Source: Brachycybe producta
Lineage: Eukaryota > Arthropoda > Diplopoda > Playtdesmida > Andrognathidae
Direction of reading: 5' to 3'
Assembly: GCA_036925085.1 (NCBI GenBank)
Contig: JAUPFP010000020.1
Coordinates: forward strand, 3,925,495 to 3,989,494
Length of the DNA: 64,000 nt
This document shows positions 21,315 through 31,302 of this stretch, in pieces (the stretch's first letter is position 1; every line of letters begins with the position of its first letter). The notes under the pieces were generated by a model. It saw only the letters and a list, made by a program, of their open reading frames with translations. It searched no databases and was not told where the DNA came from. Both the position numbers and the translations under genes were made by a program.

Positions 21315-21456
21315 ACAGGGAAGTGTGCCCAGCACTACAATTTCGTTTGCCCCGCCCTTTACATCAGACCAAGTAACCAACCAATTAAAAATTGATGGCG
21401 CTCATAAAAAGTAGACGGGGCAAACGAAATTTTGAGTCCTGGGTACACTTGCCTGT
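21315..21456. mobile_element. ACAGGCAAGTGTGCCCAGCAC foldback MITE, copy 1
   Basis: Arms ACAGGGAAGTGTGCCCAGCA and their inverse end CTTGCCTGT. The core keeps TTTGCCCCGCCC and CCAATTAAAAATTGATG. Other members are 25317-25458, 25527-25722 and 59275-59416. Confidence 0.85.
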
Positions 21457-21599
21457 GTTATACTCAACAGTGGCAATATTGGTTGTTGGAGCTAGGAAGC
21501 AATAAATAATATCTAAATTCTAAAACGGTAAAAAATTTTGCCATTTTAAATATGAAGAAATATTTTGTTACTACTACAACTGAATTAAGTTACTTGCAT

Positions 21600-22069
21600 T
21601 TAAGCCCTGTTTTCACGATAGTTGCTGTCATGAGAGCAGCAACTATCGCAAGAACTATCATTGTGAAAACCACATGATAGTCACTATCGCACTGTTGCGA
21701 TAGCACTATTACAACTATCTCGTTTGACTAGATAGTTGATAGTACTGTCGCGATAGCACTATTACAACTATCTCGTTTGACTAGATAGTTGATAGTACTG
21801 TCGCGATAGTAATAGTTGTTGGGTGACCGCTTTGTAGGAAAAAATATTCACTTTGTAGGGAAATTTGGCTTCTGGAGGGAGAGAGAGAGGCAACACTGTT
21901 TGTTGACTCAATGATATATCTGTGAAGTAGACGTCACACTGTCACATGTGACAGAACTAATCACGTTACTTCAAGAGGCGTAGACAGTTGCTATCATGAG
22001 GGTGAACTATCGCAACTTTCATGACAGTTACTCTCATGATAGAACTATCGCCGTGAAAACGAGGCTTAA
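21600..22069. mobile_element. TTAA-flanked inverted-repeat element (GCCCTGTTTTCACGATAG)
   Basis: Terminal inverted repeats are TTAAGCCCTGTTTTCACGAT and the inverse of ATCGCCGTGAAAACGAGGCTTAA-like sequence. The interior is full of AACTATCG/CGATAGTT motifs. A 57-base unit is tandemly duplicated at about 21695-21808. The TTAA at each end suggests a piggyBac-like target, but no transposase is present. Confidence 0.75.
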
Positions 22070-22419
22070 GTTCGAAGCAAAAAAAAAAATCAGTAAAAAA
22101 AAATTTCAGCCAACTAGTAGTTGCGCTACATTTTTGACAAGGAAAAAAAGAAAGTTTTGAAACTAGTTTTTACTAAACGTCTAAACGTGTGGCATAAAAC
22201 AAGGATAATAGTAACTTGATAATCAATATAGTAATTATTTTATTAATGCTTTGCAAAAAAAAGATGTGCCAATTTGAAGCTAGCTTTAATAGCGAGAATA
22301 CGGTATAAAGGCCAGATTGCATATTTGCTTTTTTTCTTGTGGCTTTAAAGCCAAGAGAATTTAGCTGAATTATTTTTTTTTTGTAAAATCAGTTTTACAT
22401 TTTCAGTGTGAGGAGCGCC
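22070..22419. other. No gene seen
   Basis: AT-rich spacer with A and T runs. Confidence 0.45.
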
Positions 22420-22880
22420 TCAACAAAAATTACAGGCGCCTCTACCAAAATCGTGGTGTTGCCTCGTAATGTCAGGGGAGGGGGGCGCCACTAAACGTTC
22501 TGTACTGTCCGCCACAACGCCTAAAAATGATACTGACAGCATTGAATAGACCCTCCCCTTTTTTATATTTGAAAGAGAAAATGAGTTTTTCATTTTATCT
22601 GGTGTGCGCATGCGCGTCATTTGTTCCTTTTTTACTCCTTTCATTTCAATTTCAGTCACCCCCTCCCACTTTTCCTCCCTCCACGTTTCTCTCTCCCCCC
22701 TTCTACACTTTCCAACCTTTTCCCCTCTCCAATTTAATATCATGGGGTTCTTGGATTGGGAGAGCACAACATATAGTTGACCTTGAGAAAAAAAGCGGTT
22801 CATTTATTCATTTAAATTTATATAAATTCCGACATGGTTCAAGGTTTTTGTCCTTGTTTGTACAGCGTTAGATCACAGAC
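22420..22880 (-). pseudogene. Helitron RepHel helicase C-terminal fragment, copy 1
   Basis: Minus-strand translation around 22718-22785 reads GQLYVVLSQSKNPMILNW. This matches the final helicase motif of Helitron RepHel proteins (GQLYVALSR). A pyrimidine-rich tract (22640-22735 plus strand) follows. The frame continues to 22420 but nothing there is conserved with the other copies. A homologous tail is at 24905-25300 (inverted) and a shorter one at 23278-23370. Confidence 0.75.
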
Positions 22881-23013
22881 ACACACATACACAGAAGGGG
22901 CTTAATATACATTATATAAAACTAGTGGGGTAACCCATCATAAATGACGAGAGCAAAATTCTAGTTTAACAACTAAAATTATGTAATTATTTTATTCAAA
23001 TACTTCATAAGAA

Positions 23014-23250
23014 GGGGGTGGACATTATGTGGTGAATATCGTACGGTAGGTATGGCTAGCCATTTTAGTTTTTATCCGCGATTAAACGTTTTACTGGATT
23101 TTGAGATTTTAATTCTAATTCTGGGAATCGAGTAAAACGCGGATAAAACAGTAAAATGGCGTTTCATACAATACGATCTGCAGTGAATCTTGATGAATCT
23201 TTATAAATCTTAGTGAATCTCGTACATGATTTTCTTCAATGTCGGCCCCC
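23014..23250. mobile_element. MITE with GTGAATCTCGTAC ends, copy 1
   Basis: GGGGGTGGACATT at the left and AATGTCGGCCCCC at the right are inverted ends. The interior has CCATTTTAGTTTTTATCCGC and an inverse GCGGATAAAACAGTAAAATGG. A second copy is at 28338-28586. Confidence 0.75.
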
Positions 23251-23368
23251 TTGCTTCATAAACACCTTACTATTGTTTGAGTTCTTGGATCGGGAGAGCG
23301 CAACATAGAAGTTGACCATGAGAAATAAAGAACCGGTTCAATTTAAATTGAAATAAATTCCGACGTGC

Positions 23369-24276
23369 TTAAGAGGCTAGATACATCGTTTAGTTCAAAA
23401 TTTCTCCGAATGTAGGCGCTGCGATCGTTGTTGATTGAAAAATGGTTTTTTAACGTTTTTTCTCCCGGTTCGAAGTCACATCATAATTAATTGAAAAATA
23501 ATTTCGCGTGCTAACCTTATACAAGGAAAACATTGTGAAGCCAGTAGATTAATGCACGTAATAATTATTTTGTTATTGTTCTAAGTCGTTTTTAACGAGA
23601 GTTCTTCAAATGTTTGGGTGACGGTTTTTTGCTCCTATGGGACTTAACATGGAATTAAAAAAACGTAAGATTTTAAATGTTATTTAAAAATAGAAAGCCC
23701 TTTTAAAATTTAGAAAAAGGAATAATCCTGAAGGCAATAAACACATGTAAGTACGTGCTAATTTTTCTGATTGCTCTAAATCATTTTTAATGAGAGTTCT
23801 CTTAACTTTTGTTGGACGGTGTTTAAGTCCTATGGGACTTAACATGGAGTTTAAAAACGTACAATTTTAAACGTAATTAAAAAATAGAAGGACCTTTTCA
23901 AAATTTATAAAAAGGAAACATCGTGAAGCCAATACATGAATGTATTTGCTAATTATTTTGTTATTGTTCTAAATCAGTTTTAACGAGAGTTTTTCAAATG
24001 TTTGTGGGACGGTTTTGGGGCCAATGGGATTTAACATGGGGTTGAAAAAACGAACGACTTTGAACCTTGTTTAAAAATAGAAGGACCTTTTCAAAAATTA
24101 TATAAATCAAGCATGTGAAGAACAATACTTTTTATTGCATTTTGCGCTTTACTGTATTTGAATTGAGCGATTGTGAGGCGATTTCTTTCAGTTTTAGTAA
24201 CACCACATAAGAACACTCAATTGCCTCGTTGTCGTCTGCTCAAAACAACAAGATGGACGTGGATCTAGGCTCTTAA
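23369..24276. mobile_element. TTAAGAGCCTAGAT MITE, copy 1
   Basis: The ends are TTAAGAGGCTAGATAC and ATCTAGGCTCTTAA (inverse TTAAGAGCCTAGAT). The interior has three diverged repeats of about 230 bases, each with GGGACTTAACATGG, AATAGAAGGACCTTTTCAAA and AACGAGAGTT. The element is inserted in Helitron-derived sequence. Inverted copy: 52682-53384. Diverged copy: 55118-55764. Confidence 0.85.
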
Positions 24277-24277
24277 A

Positions 24278-24331
24278 CGTTGTTTGTACAGACAAAGCTT
24301 AATATATTAAGCTTTGTCTGTACAAACAACG
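24278..24331. repeat. 54-bp perfect palindrome
   Basis: Arms of 27 bases (CGTTGTTTGTACAGACAAAG plus CTTAATA) meet with no spacer. The arm matches the GTTTGTACAGCG segment of the Helitron tails, so this is a head-to-head junction of Helitron sequence. Confidence 0.95.
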
Positions 24332-24880
24332 AACTTTTTTCCGCTAAGCTGAAATGACTTTCGGCGGCTAGCCATACAATTATTCGGCAGATTTTGTGTG
24401 CACGAAAAAAAAATCGACTAAGGTGGCGACTGAGGGGTGTAATATAGTAGGCCTACCAGTGTAAAAAATTAGTAAACTAGAAAAGTATGAATGAAACACG
24501 TTAATGAAAACGAAGATATTTGAAGCTTAGTAATTTCCGCTTTTTTAACGGTTATTGCGGTATTTTATGAGTAAACTCAAATAAGTCTTTGTCCATTATA
24601 GAATTATGAGAAACAGGACACATAAACCATGAAAGAAAGACAATTAAAAAGTTTAAAGAAAGAAAGAAGTTTTTCCCATACTCTTTTTTATTCTGCAAAT
24701 ATTTTCTTAAAAAAAAAAACAGTTCATCACTGACGAAGTTTTTTTCTTATTATTACAACATAATGGCCTAAACATATATACAGTGTGTCTCAGAAGTTAG
24801 TTGAAGAATGAGTTTCATATTTTATGTTTTCCTATTGGCTAATAAAATTACATATATTTTAAGCCCCATCTATCGGTGTT
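24332..24880. other. No gene seen
   Basis: AT-rich sequence between Helitron remnants; no motif identified. Confidence 0.4.
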
Positions 24881-24904
24881 TCCTTATTTCTTTCTTTCTT
24901 TGAG

Positions 24905-25499
24905 TAACGCTGTACAAACAATTAAGGACAAAAACCTTGAAGCACGTCGGAATTTATATAAATTTGAATAAATGAACCGCTTTTTTTTTCTTAAGGTACA
25001 GATTACGTTGCGCTCTCTCCATAAAAGAACCCCATGCTATTAAATTGGAGACGGGGAAAAGGTTGGAAAGAGTAGGGGGAGTGAGAGAGAAACGTGGAGG
25101 GGGGAAGAAAGGGGGAGGGGGGAAGAAAGGGGGAGGGGGGAAGAAAGGGGGAGGGGGAAGAAAGGGGGAGGGGGAAACTGAAATTGAAATGAAAGGATTA
25201 AAAAAAGGAACAAACGACGTGCATGCACACACCAGAGAAAATGAAAAGCTCATTTTCTCTTTTAAATATAAAAAAGGGGAGGGGATAATAGTAGCAAAAT
25301 TAAACTAGAATTTATCACGGGCAACTGTGCCCAGCAGTAGGATTTCTTTTGCTCTGCTATTTTATGAACGTCATCAATTTATAATTGGTTTGTTACTTGG
25401 TCTGACGTCATAAAAGGGCGGAGGAGAAGAAATTCTAATGCTGGGCACAATTGCCTGTGAATTTGGCTCCCGTCATTTATGACGGGTTACCCCACTAGT
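24905..25499 (+). mobile_element. Helitron 3' part with helicase tail and CTAG terminus
   Basis: The plus strand at about 24995-25055 carries a decayed helicase motif (GT-DYVALS-KNPML). A purine-rich tract at 25075-25178 follows. The end has a perfect hairpin CCCGTCATTTATGACGGG (25469-25486), eight bases, then CTAG at 25495-25498 followed by T, the textbook Helitron 3' end. An ACAGGCAAGTG MITE is inserted at 25317-25458. Confidence 0.8.
25317..25458. mobile_element. ACAGGCAAGTGTGCCCAGCAC foldback MITE, copy 2
   Basis: Ends ACGGGCAACTGTGCCCAGCA and GCTGGGCACAATTGCCTGT. Flanks GAATTTATC and GAATTTGGC resemble an 8-9 bp target duplication. TGACGTCA is at 25403-25410. Nested inside the Helitron remnant. 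Confidence 0.85.
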
Positions 25500-25526
25500 G
25501 TTAATATGTTATTCCGCCGTTTTTAT

Positions 25527-25722
25527 ACAGGCAAGTGTAGCCAGCACTAGCTTTTCATTTGCTCCGCCCTTTTATGAGCGTCAGACACAAATATGAACCA
25601 ATTAGAAACTGATAAGGGCGGGGCATGTGACATCAGACGAAATAACAAACTAATTAAAAATTGATGACGCTCATAAAAAGGGTGGAGCAAAAGATAAGCT
25701 ACTGCTGGCTACACTTGCAGGT
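25527..25722. mobile_element. ACAGGCAAGTGTGCCCAGCAC foldback MITE, copy 3
   Basis: Ends ACAGGCAAGTGTAGCCAGCA and GCTGGCTACACTTGCAGGT. The flanking GTTTTTAT is repeated exactly on both sides (8 bp). Confidence 0.85.
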
Positions 25723-26135
25723 GTTTTTATTTGTTGTTCTACTTTCTGCCAAATAAACAAATTAGAAAAAAAATGAAGTAAAAAAAATAAGACACATTTT
25801 CTCAGCGAAATCTTTTAAAATAAACTTTTAATAAAAGTTTAAAAATAATCAAATTCTAAATGTTTCGCATAATAAATAATATGTGAAGCGTGTATATTTC
25901 CAAAACGTTGTAGATGCCAGGAGAATAGAAAAGACAAATTTTCTGCTAAACGAATTTACATTAAAAGCGTAAAATATTGTAATACAATTTATAAATGAAG
26001 CTAAGAAATGAAGAGAAATCTATTAAAAATTATTAATCATTATTCTTTTTAAAAACATTTTAAAACTTCAGTTCTAAAAATGTTGTAAATGCCAACAACA
26101 TGCAACATATGCTAACAAGTTGTCCACTATAGAGG
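25723..26135. other. No gene seen
   Basis: AT-rich; no motif. Confidence 0.45.
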
Positions 26136-26440
26136 ACCTCGTACACACCTGATAATTTAAATGCATTTAAATAATAAACGCGTTCTACAGAGCCCTGTGA
26201 AGGGCAAACAAACAATATGTCAAATTCAATTTATTCAGTTAATAATCTGAAAATATTGAGTTAATACTTAAATATATTATATAAACTATTGACAAAATAT
26301 TGATTTAGTATTTCAATTTAAAATATCAATAATAAAGTTAATTTTTATTCGGTTTCATGTCCTTAACTGGATTCCTTATAATTCAGCTGAACACATTTAA
26401 TTTGAATTCATTTAACTCACGTGTGTACAAGGTATTAGAA
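26136..26440 (-). mobile_element. MITE of the CCTTGTACACACATGAGTT family, copy 3 (inverted)
   Basis: Reads GTACACACCTGATAATTTAA to ACGTGTGTACAAGGTATTAG, inverse to 14938-15250, with TTCTACAGAGCCCTGTGAAG inside. Confidence 0.85.
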
Positions 26441-27612
26441 TGCTAACTTAAGGTTGTGTTACACAATTTTTTTGCTAATAAAATTGTTTGGACGTTTCTT
26501 TGAGTTATAATTAATATAATTATGTTATGTAAGTGACATCAGTGCACATCACAAACAATATTTTTTCCAAATATTTGCAAAAACACATTAAATGGATTTG
26601 GATTTTAACTATCTGATAGACTCTAGATTTAAGTTTGGTCTATTGAAGTAAAAAAATTGAAAATGTTTTAAAATATAATTTTGAAAAAAATAATTCGACA
26701 CCTTCTGCCATTTGTTTTTTAAAACTATTTTTTTGTGATTGTTTACAACACCAACCAGTGTCAACATTTTTAATGAGCTAGATGGTGTAGACATTTTATT
26801 AGGACACCTTGTATGTACGTGCACACATAAAAGAAACAGATAGTTCAGGAAATTCAGGCAAATAACAGACGAATCCGGTTTTTACAAGAAACAAAGAGGA
26901 TGAAATAAGACTATAAAAATGAAACGAGAAAAAAAATCTCAAGATTTGCCCAAGGAGCTGACCTCACCTGTACTAATACCCACTCTCCCCCCCCCCCCCA
27001 ATTTTCAAATTCACCCCTCCCCCCTATCCTTCTGGCATGTCACAGAAGTAAAATAAGAACCGTGTCACAAACTCAAAAGTTACCCACAAAACAGCACATT
27101 GACACTTCACCTTCAACATTTAATGACAAATATTTTACTTTATAAGTTCACTAAAATAGCTTCCTATTCTTAAGTTGATTATGTATATTGTGTATTCCTC
27201 AATGATTGCTGAAGTTAAAGCAAATATTGCATGGTTTAAGTACAACACAAGGCAACTCTTGTAAAATAGCATTTGTGGCATTCCTGTCTCATCTGGAAGT
27301 TTGGAAAGGGCGTTTTCAACCGCTGGGAATATACTTAGTGAACAACGTTCACGTTTAACACCAAAAAAATTTGAAAAAAACAGCTGTTTATTAAGAGTAA
27401 TTATCGTTACCTAGGAAAACAAATGTAGTAAAAAAAAACAATGACATAAAAAAAATTACTGGATTTGGATTTACATGATAAATGTTATGTTTGGATTTCG
27501 ATTTAAGAAACTTGTGTGAAAGTTGGATTTGTTCAATGAGAATTTGGATTTGATTCAGTCCAGTTAAATTCACCAAATCCAATACCCTAATTTGGAGGCT
27601 TGAGTTGCAAAT
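26441..27612. other. No gene seen
   Basis: AT-rich with a C13 run at about 26987-26999. A short stretch at 27240-27345 (TCATCTGGAAGTTTGGAAAGG, then GTTTTCAACCGCTGG) has a coding look in one frame and could be a relic of a hAT-type transposase C-terminus, but I cannot support it. Confidence 0.35.
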
Positions 27613-27963
27613 AAAGCCAGGAACACACTATGTGTCCAATTTTATATCCAACATTGTACCGATATTTGTCTCCAACATTTGCCTCTAGCCTTAGCCTTAC
27701 GTTTGCAATTGATGAACCGGTCAGACTAAGTGTGGCCGAGTCATAAATGGCTGGATGAACACCTTTCAATGCTCTTAGAGGGACCCTTTGATGCGGGACA
27801 AGGAAACCGACACATGTCCGAATGCTTTGCAATACCCTCCCCAATGTCGAACGTTGGACGCTTGGTATCCTACACTAGACATTCGTCTCATGGCCATGCT
27901 GTGTCTCAAACTATCATTCGTCCAGCATTGGAGGGCATTCGACGCATAGTATGTCCCTGGTTT
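27613..27963. mobile_element. Inverted-repeat MITE (AAGCCAGGAACACACTATG)
   Basis: Left end AAGCCAGGAACACACTATGT; right end inverse AAACCAGGGACATACTATGC. The interior keeps CCAACATT/CCAGCATTGG-like palindromes. The frames on both strands are not genes. Confidence 0.7.
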
Positions 27964-28143
27964 AAGGGTTGGAACACACGAACCACTTCTGGTGATCGAT
28001 TTCGACTTGAAAATGAAGTTGGATTGCCACCAAAACCGACCACTTTGAGTCTTTCAATAAAATATTGCGATCACATTGCAACCAAGACTTCATTTTGTAG
28101 TCGAAGTCGACCACCAAAAGTGGTCTGCGTTCCAAGGCCTTAA
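27962..28143. mobile_element. TTAA-flanked MITE (GGAACACACGAACCACTT)
   Basis: Arms TTAAGGGTTGGAACACACGA and inverse TTAAGGCCTTGGAACGCAGA continue for about 45 bases with GGTGATCGATTTCGACTTG. TTAA is at both ends. A half copy is at about 49143-49228. The neighbouring element ends where this one starts. Confidence 0.8.
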
Positions 28144-28337
28144 GAGCAAATTATTGTATAAAATCCATAATACAGTGTTTGTTAAGCAAATACTGTATTT
28201 AACAACTTGTATTATGGTGCTCTTAATTTTCTGACAGATCAGATCACATTGCAATTTCACCAATTGTTATCGGGTTTATATCTTTGGGTTTCGACAAAGC
28301 ATTTCGCGTGCTGCATTTGGACGTTTTTCCCCTCTGA

Positions 28338-28586
28338 CATTGGGGGTGAATCTCGTACATACCGTACGAGATTCACCCCCAATGTCCGCCCCCACCTAAA
28401 ATGGCTTGGCATACCGCCAAGCCATTTTAGTTTTTTATCCGCGTTTTACTGAATTTTCAGATTTTAATTCCATTCTGGGAATCCAGTAAAAATCGGAAAA
28501 AAAAGAGTAAAATGGCTTTTCATACGTACGTTCTGCTGTGAATCTTTGTGAATCTCGCACATGATTTTTTTCAATGTCGGTCCCCG
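28338..28586. mobile_element. MITE with GTGAATCTCGTAC ends, copy 2
   Basis: Starts with a near-perfect palindrome TTGGGGGTGAATCTCGTAC-ATACC-inverse, then AATGTCCGCCCCC and the CCATTTTAG/CTAAAATGG arms as in 23014-23250. Confidence 0.75.
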
Positions 28587-29608
28587 GCTTGCAGAGTAAA
28601 TTTTCAAAATTCAAAATATTCAGGTTACAGCTTATAATGATGATAACACACCCAGAGATACAGAGATTCAGTTTTAAATCAGATAGGGATCGGGTTCACA
28701 CATTTAAATAAATCTCATTCTAATGTGTGGGAACAGATATATAATTTATTATTTCATTCAGAGATTTTTTCTGAACTTTTTAAAATCAATAAAAAAAAAA
28801 TTTTCGACTAAATTAAAAACACAATTAGATCAGATTACATTCAATAATAAAAAAAAATTATCAGATCAGTTTAAATTTGTGCCAAATGCAAATAACATCG
28901 ATCTGATTGCATTGTAATTCTAATGTGTGATATTTTTTTTCTCTCTTCTAATGAAATTCTCTCAAAAGAGGATTTAATTTCTAGTTTAAAAGTCCAAAAA
29001 AAAAAGTATTTTTGATTTTTCTGAAAAAATTGTTTTTTTTTTCCTGTTTTATGTAAAAAAAAATTAAGATTTGGTTCACTTCATTTAGCATTATTATTAT
29101 TTTTTCTTGTCTTGAATTTGGAAAAGAAAGGAAATCAAGAGAGATTTATTAAAAGAGAATAGAGGAATGAGAAAAAAAGGAGGGGGGTGGGGGAGGGGGT
29201 GGAGGAGGAAAAATGAAAAGGAAGATGGGATTTAAAACTTCAAGGAAAAAAAAAATGGGAAGAAAAATCAATGTCAATGGCATTTATTCAATGTGTTATT
29301 TCATTGCTTTCATTTTTTTTAAAAAAGTATTATTGTCCATTCAGTTGAAGAAACTATTGTTAGATATAAATGGTTATGGTTTTGTAAAATTGCTTTCTTA
29401 TGTGATGAGCATAAGAAATCTGGTGAATCTCTCTTTTAGAACAGATCGGGTGGGTATTTTCGGTCAGCTAAAAGCGGAAGAAAATGTGCTCATGTGTGTA
29501 AAAATCCTAACTGCTGAGTGAATTTTGTGCTAAATTCAACAATTAAACTACACACGAACAAAACTTACCAGGAGCTAAACAGAGCTAAGTTTAGCTTTTG
29601 TTCAGTTT
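28587..29608. other. No gene seen
   Basis: AT-rich with a G-rich tract at about 29179-29209. The 102-codon frame at 29213-29521 has no recognisable motif. Confidence 0.4.
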
Positions 29609-29882
29609 AGATCTTTTGCAAGTTTAGCTGTAATGAACTTTTAGATCTTTTGCAAGTTTAGCTGTAATGAACTTTTAGATCTTTTGCAAGTTTAGCTGTA
29701 ATGAACTTTTAGATCTTTTGCAAGTTTAGCTGTAATGAACTTTTAGATCTTTTGCAAGTTTAGCTGTAATGAACTTTTAGATCTTTTGCAAGTTTAGCTG
29801 TAATGAACTTTAGATCTTTTGCAAGTTTAGCTGTAATGAACTTTAGATCTTTTGCAAGTTTAGCTGTAATGAACTTTAGATC
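29609..29882. repeat. 34-bp tandem repeat, eight units
   Basis: Units of AGATCTTTTGCAAGTTTAGC plus TGTAATGAACTTTT. The last units are 33 bases (one T fewer). Almost no divergence, so recently expanded. Confidence 0.95.
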
Positions 29883-30560
29883 TTTTGTTCTATGCCACTT
29901 TTGTCCCACTGCAACTCTTGTCCAGTTAAGTGGTTGTCAGGTTTAGTTTTTGTGCAGTTTAGCAGTTTAAATTTTTGTTCTGTTTAGGTGTTGCAAAGTG
30001 TAGTTTTTACAGTGTGCTGTTTAGCCCTTTTCCAGTTCAGTTGTAAAATTTAGATCTTGTGCAGTTTAGCTGTTATGACATTTAGTTTTTGTTTTGTTTT
30101 ACTCTTGTCCACTGAGTTCTTGTGAAGTTTAGCTCTTGTCCAGTTTAGTTATAGAATAGTTTCGCCATTGTCCAGTTTAACCCATGTGTAGTTCAGTTGC
30201 CGTGAATTTTAGTTCTTGTGTAGTTTAGATCATGCCAAGTTTAACTTTTCTCCAGTTTAGTTTTTTTTTAATTTAGCTCTTGTCTAGGTTGGTTCTCATT
30301 TAGTCCTTGTTCAGTTTAGACCTTTTTCAGTTTAGTCCTTGTTCAGTTTCGACCCTTTTTTAGTTTAGTCCTTGTCCAGTTTAGTTAAAAGTCTAGTAAC
30401 TTTAGTCATTGTCAAATGTAGTCCTTGTCCAGATTATTTGTTCTTTAGTTTTAGCCTTTGTCCAGTTTAGTTATTGTCTAGTGGCAACTTTTGTCCAGTT
30501 TTAGATCTTGTTCAATTTAGTTATTACCTGACTTGTTTGTCCTGAACTTTCTAACACTTA
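29883..30560. repeat. Degenerate GTTTAGTCCTTGTCCA-like repeats
   Basis: Many imperfect copies of CAGTTTAGTTCTTGTC-type words at irregular spacing, probably an old tandem array related to the adjacent 34-bp repeat. It lies downstream of the PTB-domain gene and could be in its 3' UTR or intron. Confidence 0.6.
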
Positions 30561-30663
30561 TTTAACATTTAGCATCAAAGTTCGGAGTCATTTTTAAAAA
30601 TTCTCTACAAGATACACACAAAACAACAACAACAAAAACAGATAGAAATTATACAAATTTACC

Positions 30664-31270
30664 TTATCTGTGATTGTTAGCCGCAGCCACGATTCTTCTT
30701 CGTGACACCCCACTGATTTCACGCGTAGATTCAATCTCTTCAGCTTCATCATCTGACAAACTCAAGTCATTCATCATATTTTTTAAACTTCCATTTGAGT
30801 TTGAGGCTCCTTTTTTAAGCCTATGATTATTGGAGCTTTTTGTCTCCGAACTTGGACCCGGGCTTGAACCACCATTGACACCATTCTTGTGACCATTCTG
30901 TCGAACATGTTCCAATGTTCCTTTACCATTGACTATTGTCTGTTTTGAATGTCCATGTCCATGTCCATGTCCATTACTGGTAGTACCATTGGTGGCATTA
31001 CCATTTGTGGTAGTGGCGGGGGCTGCAGTATTTCCGTTGGTTGCGGTACCGTTCGTCGGAACGGGCGAATCACCAAAATTCAGTGTTGCTAAACTACTGT
31101 GTGATCTGGAACGATGTTCTTGACGGATCGAATACGAGAATGCTCGTTCGTTTAGATGACCTTTTTTCTTGTAGATTCCAGTGTTAAACTTGGAATCGGA
31201 ATCACTTCCTTTGTTTTCTGATTTACTCTTTTGCTTCTTTTTATACTTTGATGGTTTTGATGTTGACAAC

Positions 31271-31302
<32 letters not shown>

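Larger units (their letters stand above)
22922..24331 (-). mobile_element. Helitron remnant with a 3' end at 22922
   Basis: The minus strand ends with a hairpin-capable CTCGTCATTTATGATGGG, then TTACCCCA and CTAG before T, as expected of a Helitron terminus. Upstream on the same strand, at about 23285-23335, is a decayed GQL-YVALSR helicase motif. The remnant is interrupted by a MITE at 23014-23250 and by a TTAA-flanked MITE at 23369-24276. The far boundary is uncertain. Confidence 0.65.

Noticed and set aside
20871..21380. 169-codon frame, also 94 codons at 51326-51610
   Set aside because: They translate the ACAGGCAATTAG foldback MITE; the shared protein similarity is that of the MITE.
25045..25308. 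Gly/Lys-rich frame of 87 codons
   Set aside because: Purine-rich low-complexity tract of the Helitron tail, not a protein.
26609..27582. Possible relic of a hAT transposase around 27240-27345
   Set aside because: Only a few suggestive words in one frame with stops; too weak to call.
27587..28143. Frames of 85 and 137 codons on opposite strands
   Set aside because: They coincide with two adjacent inverted-repeat MITEs and have no family motif.
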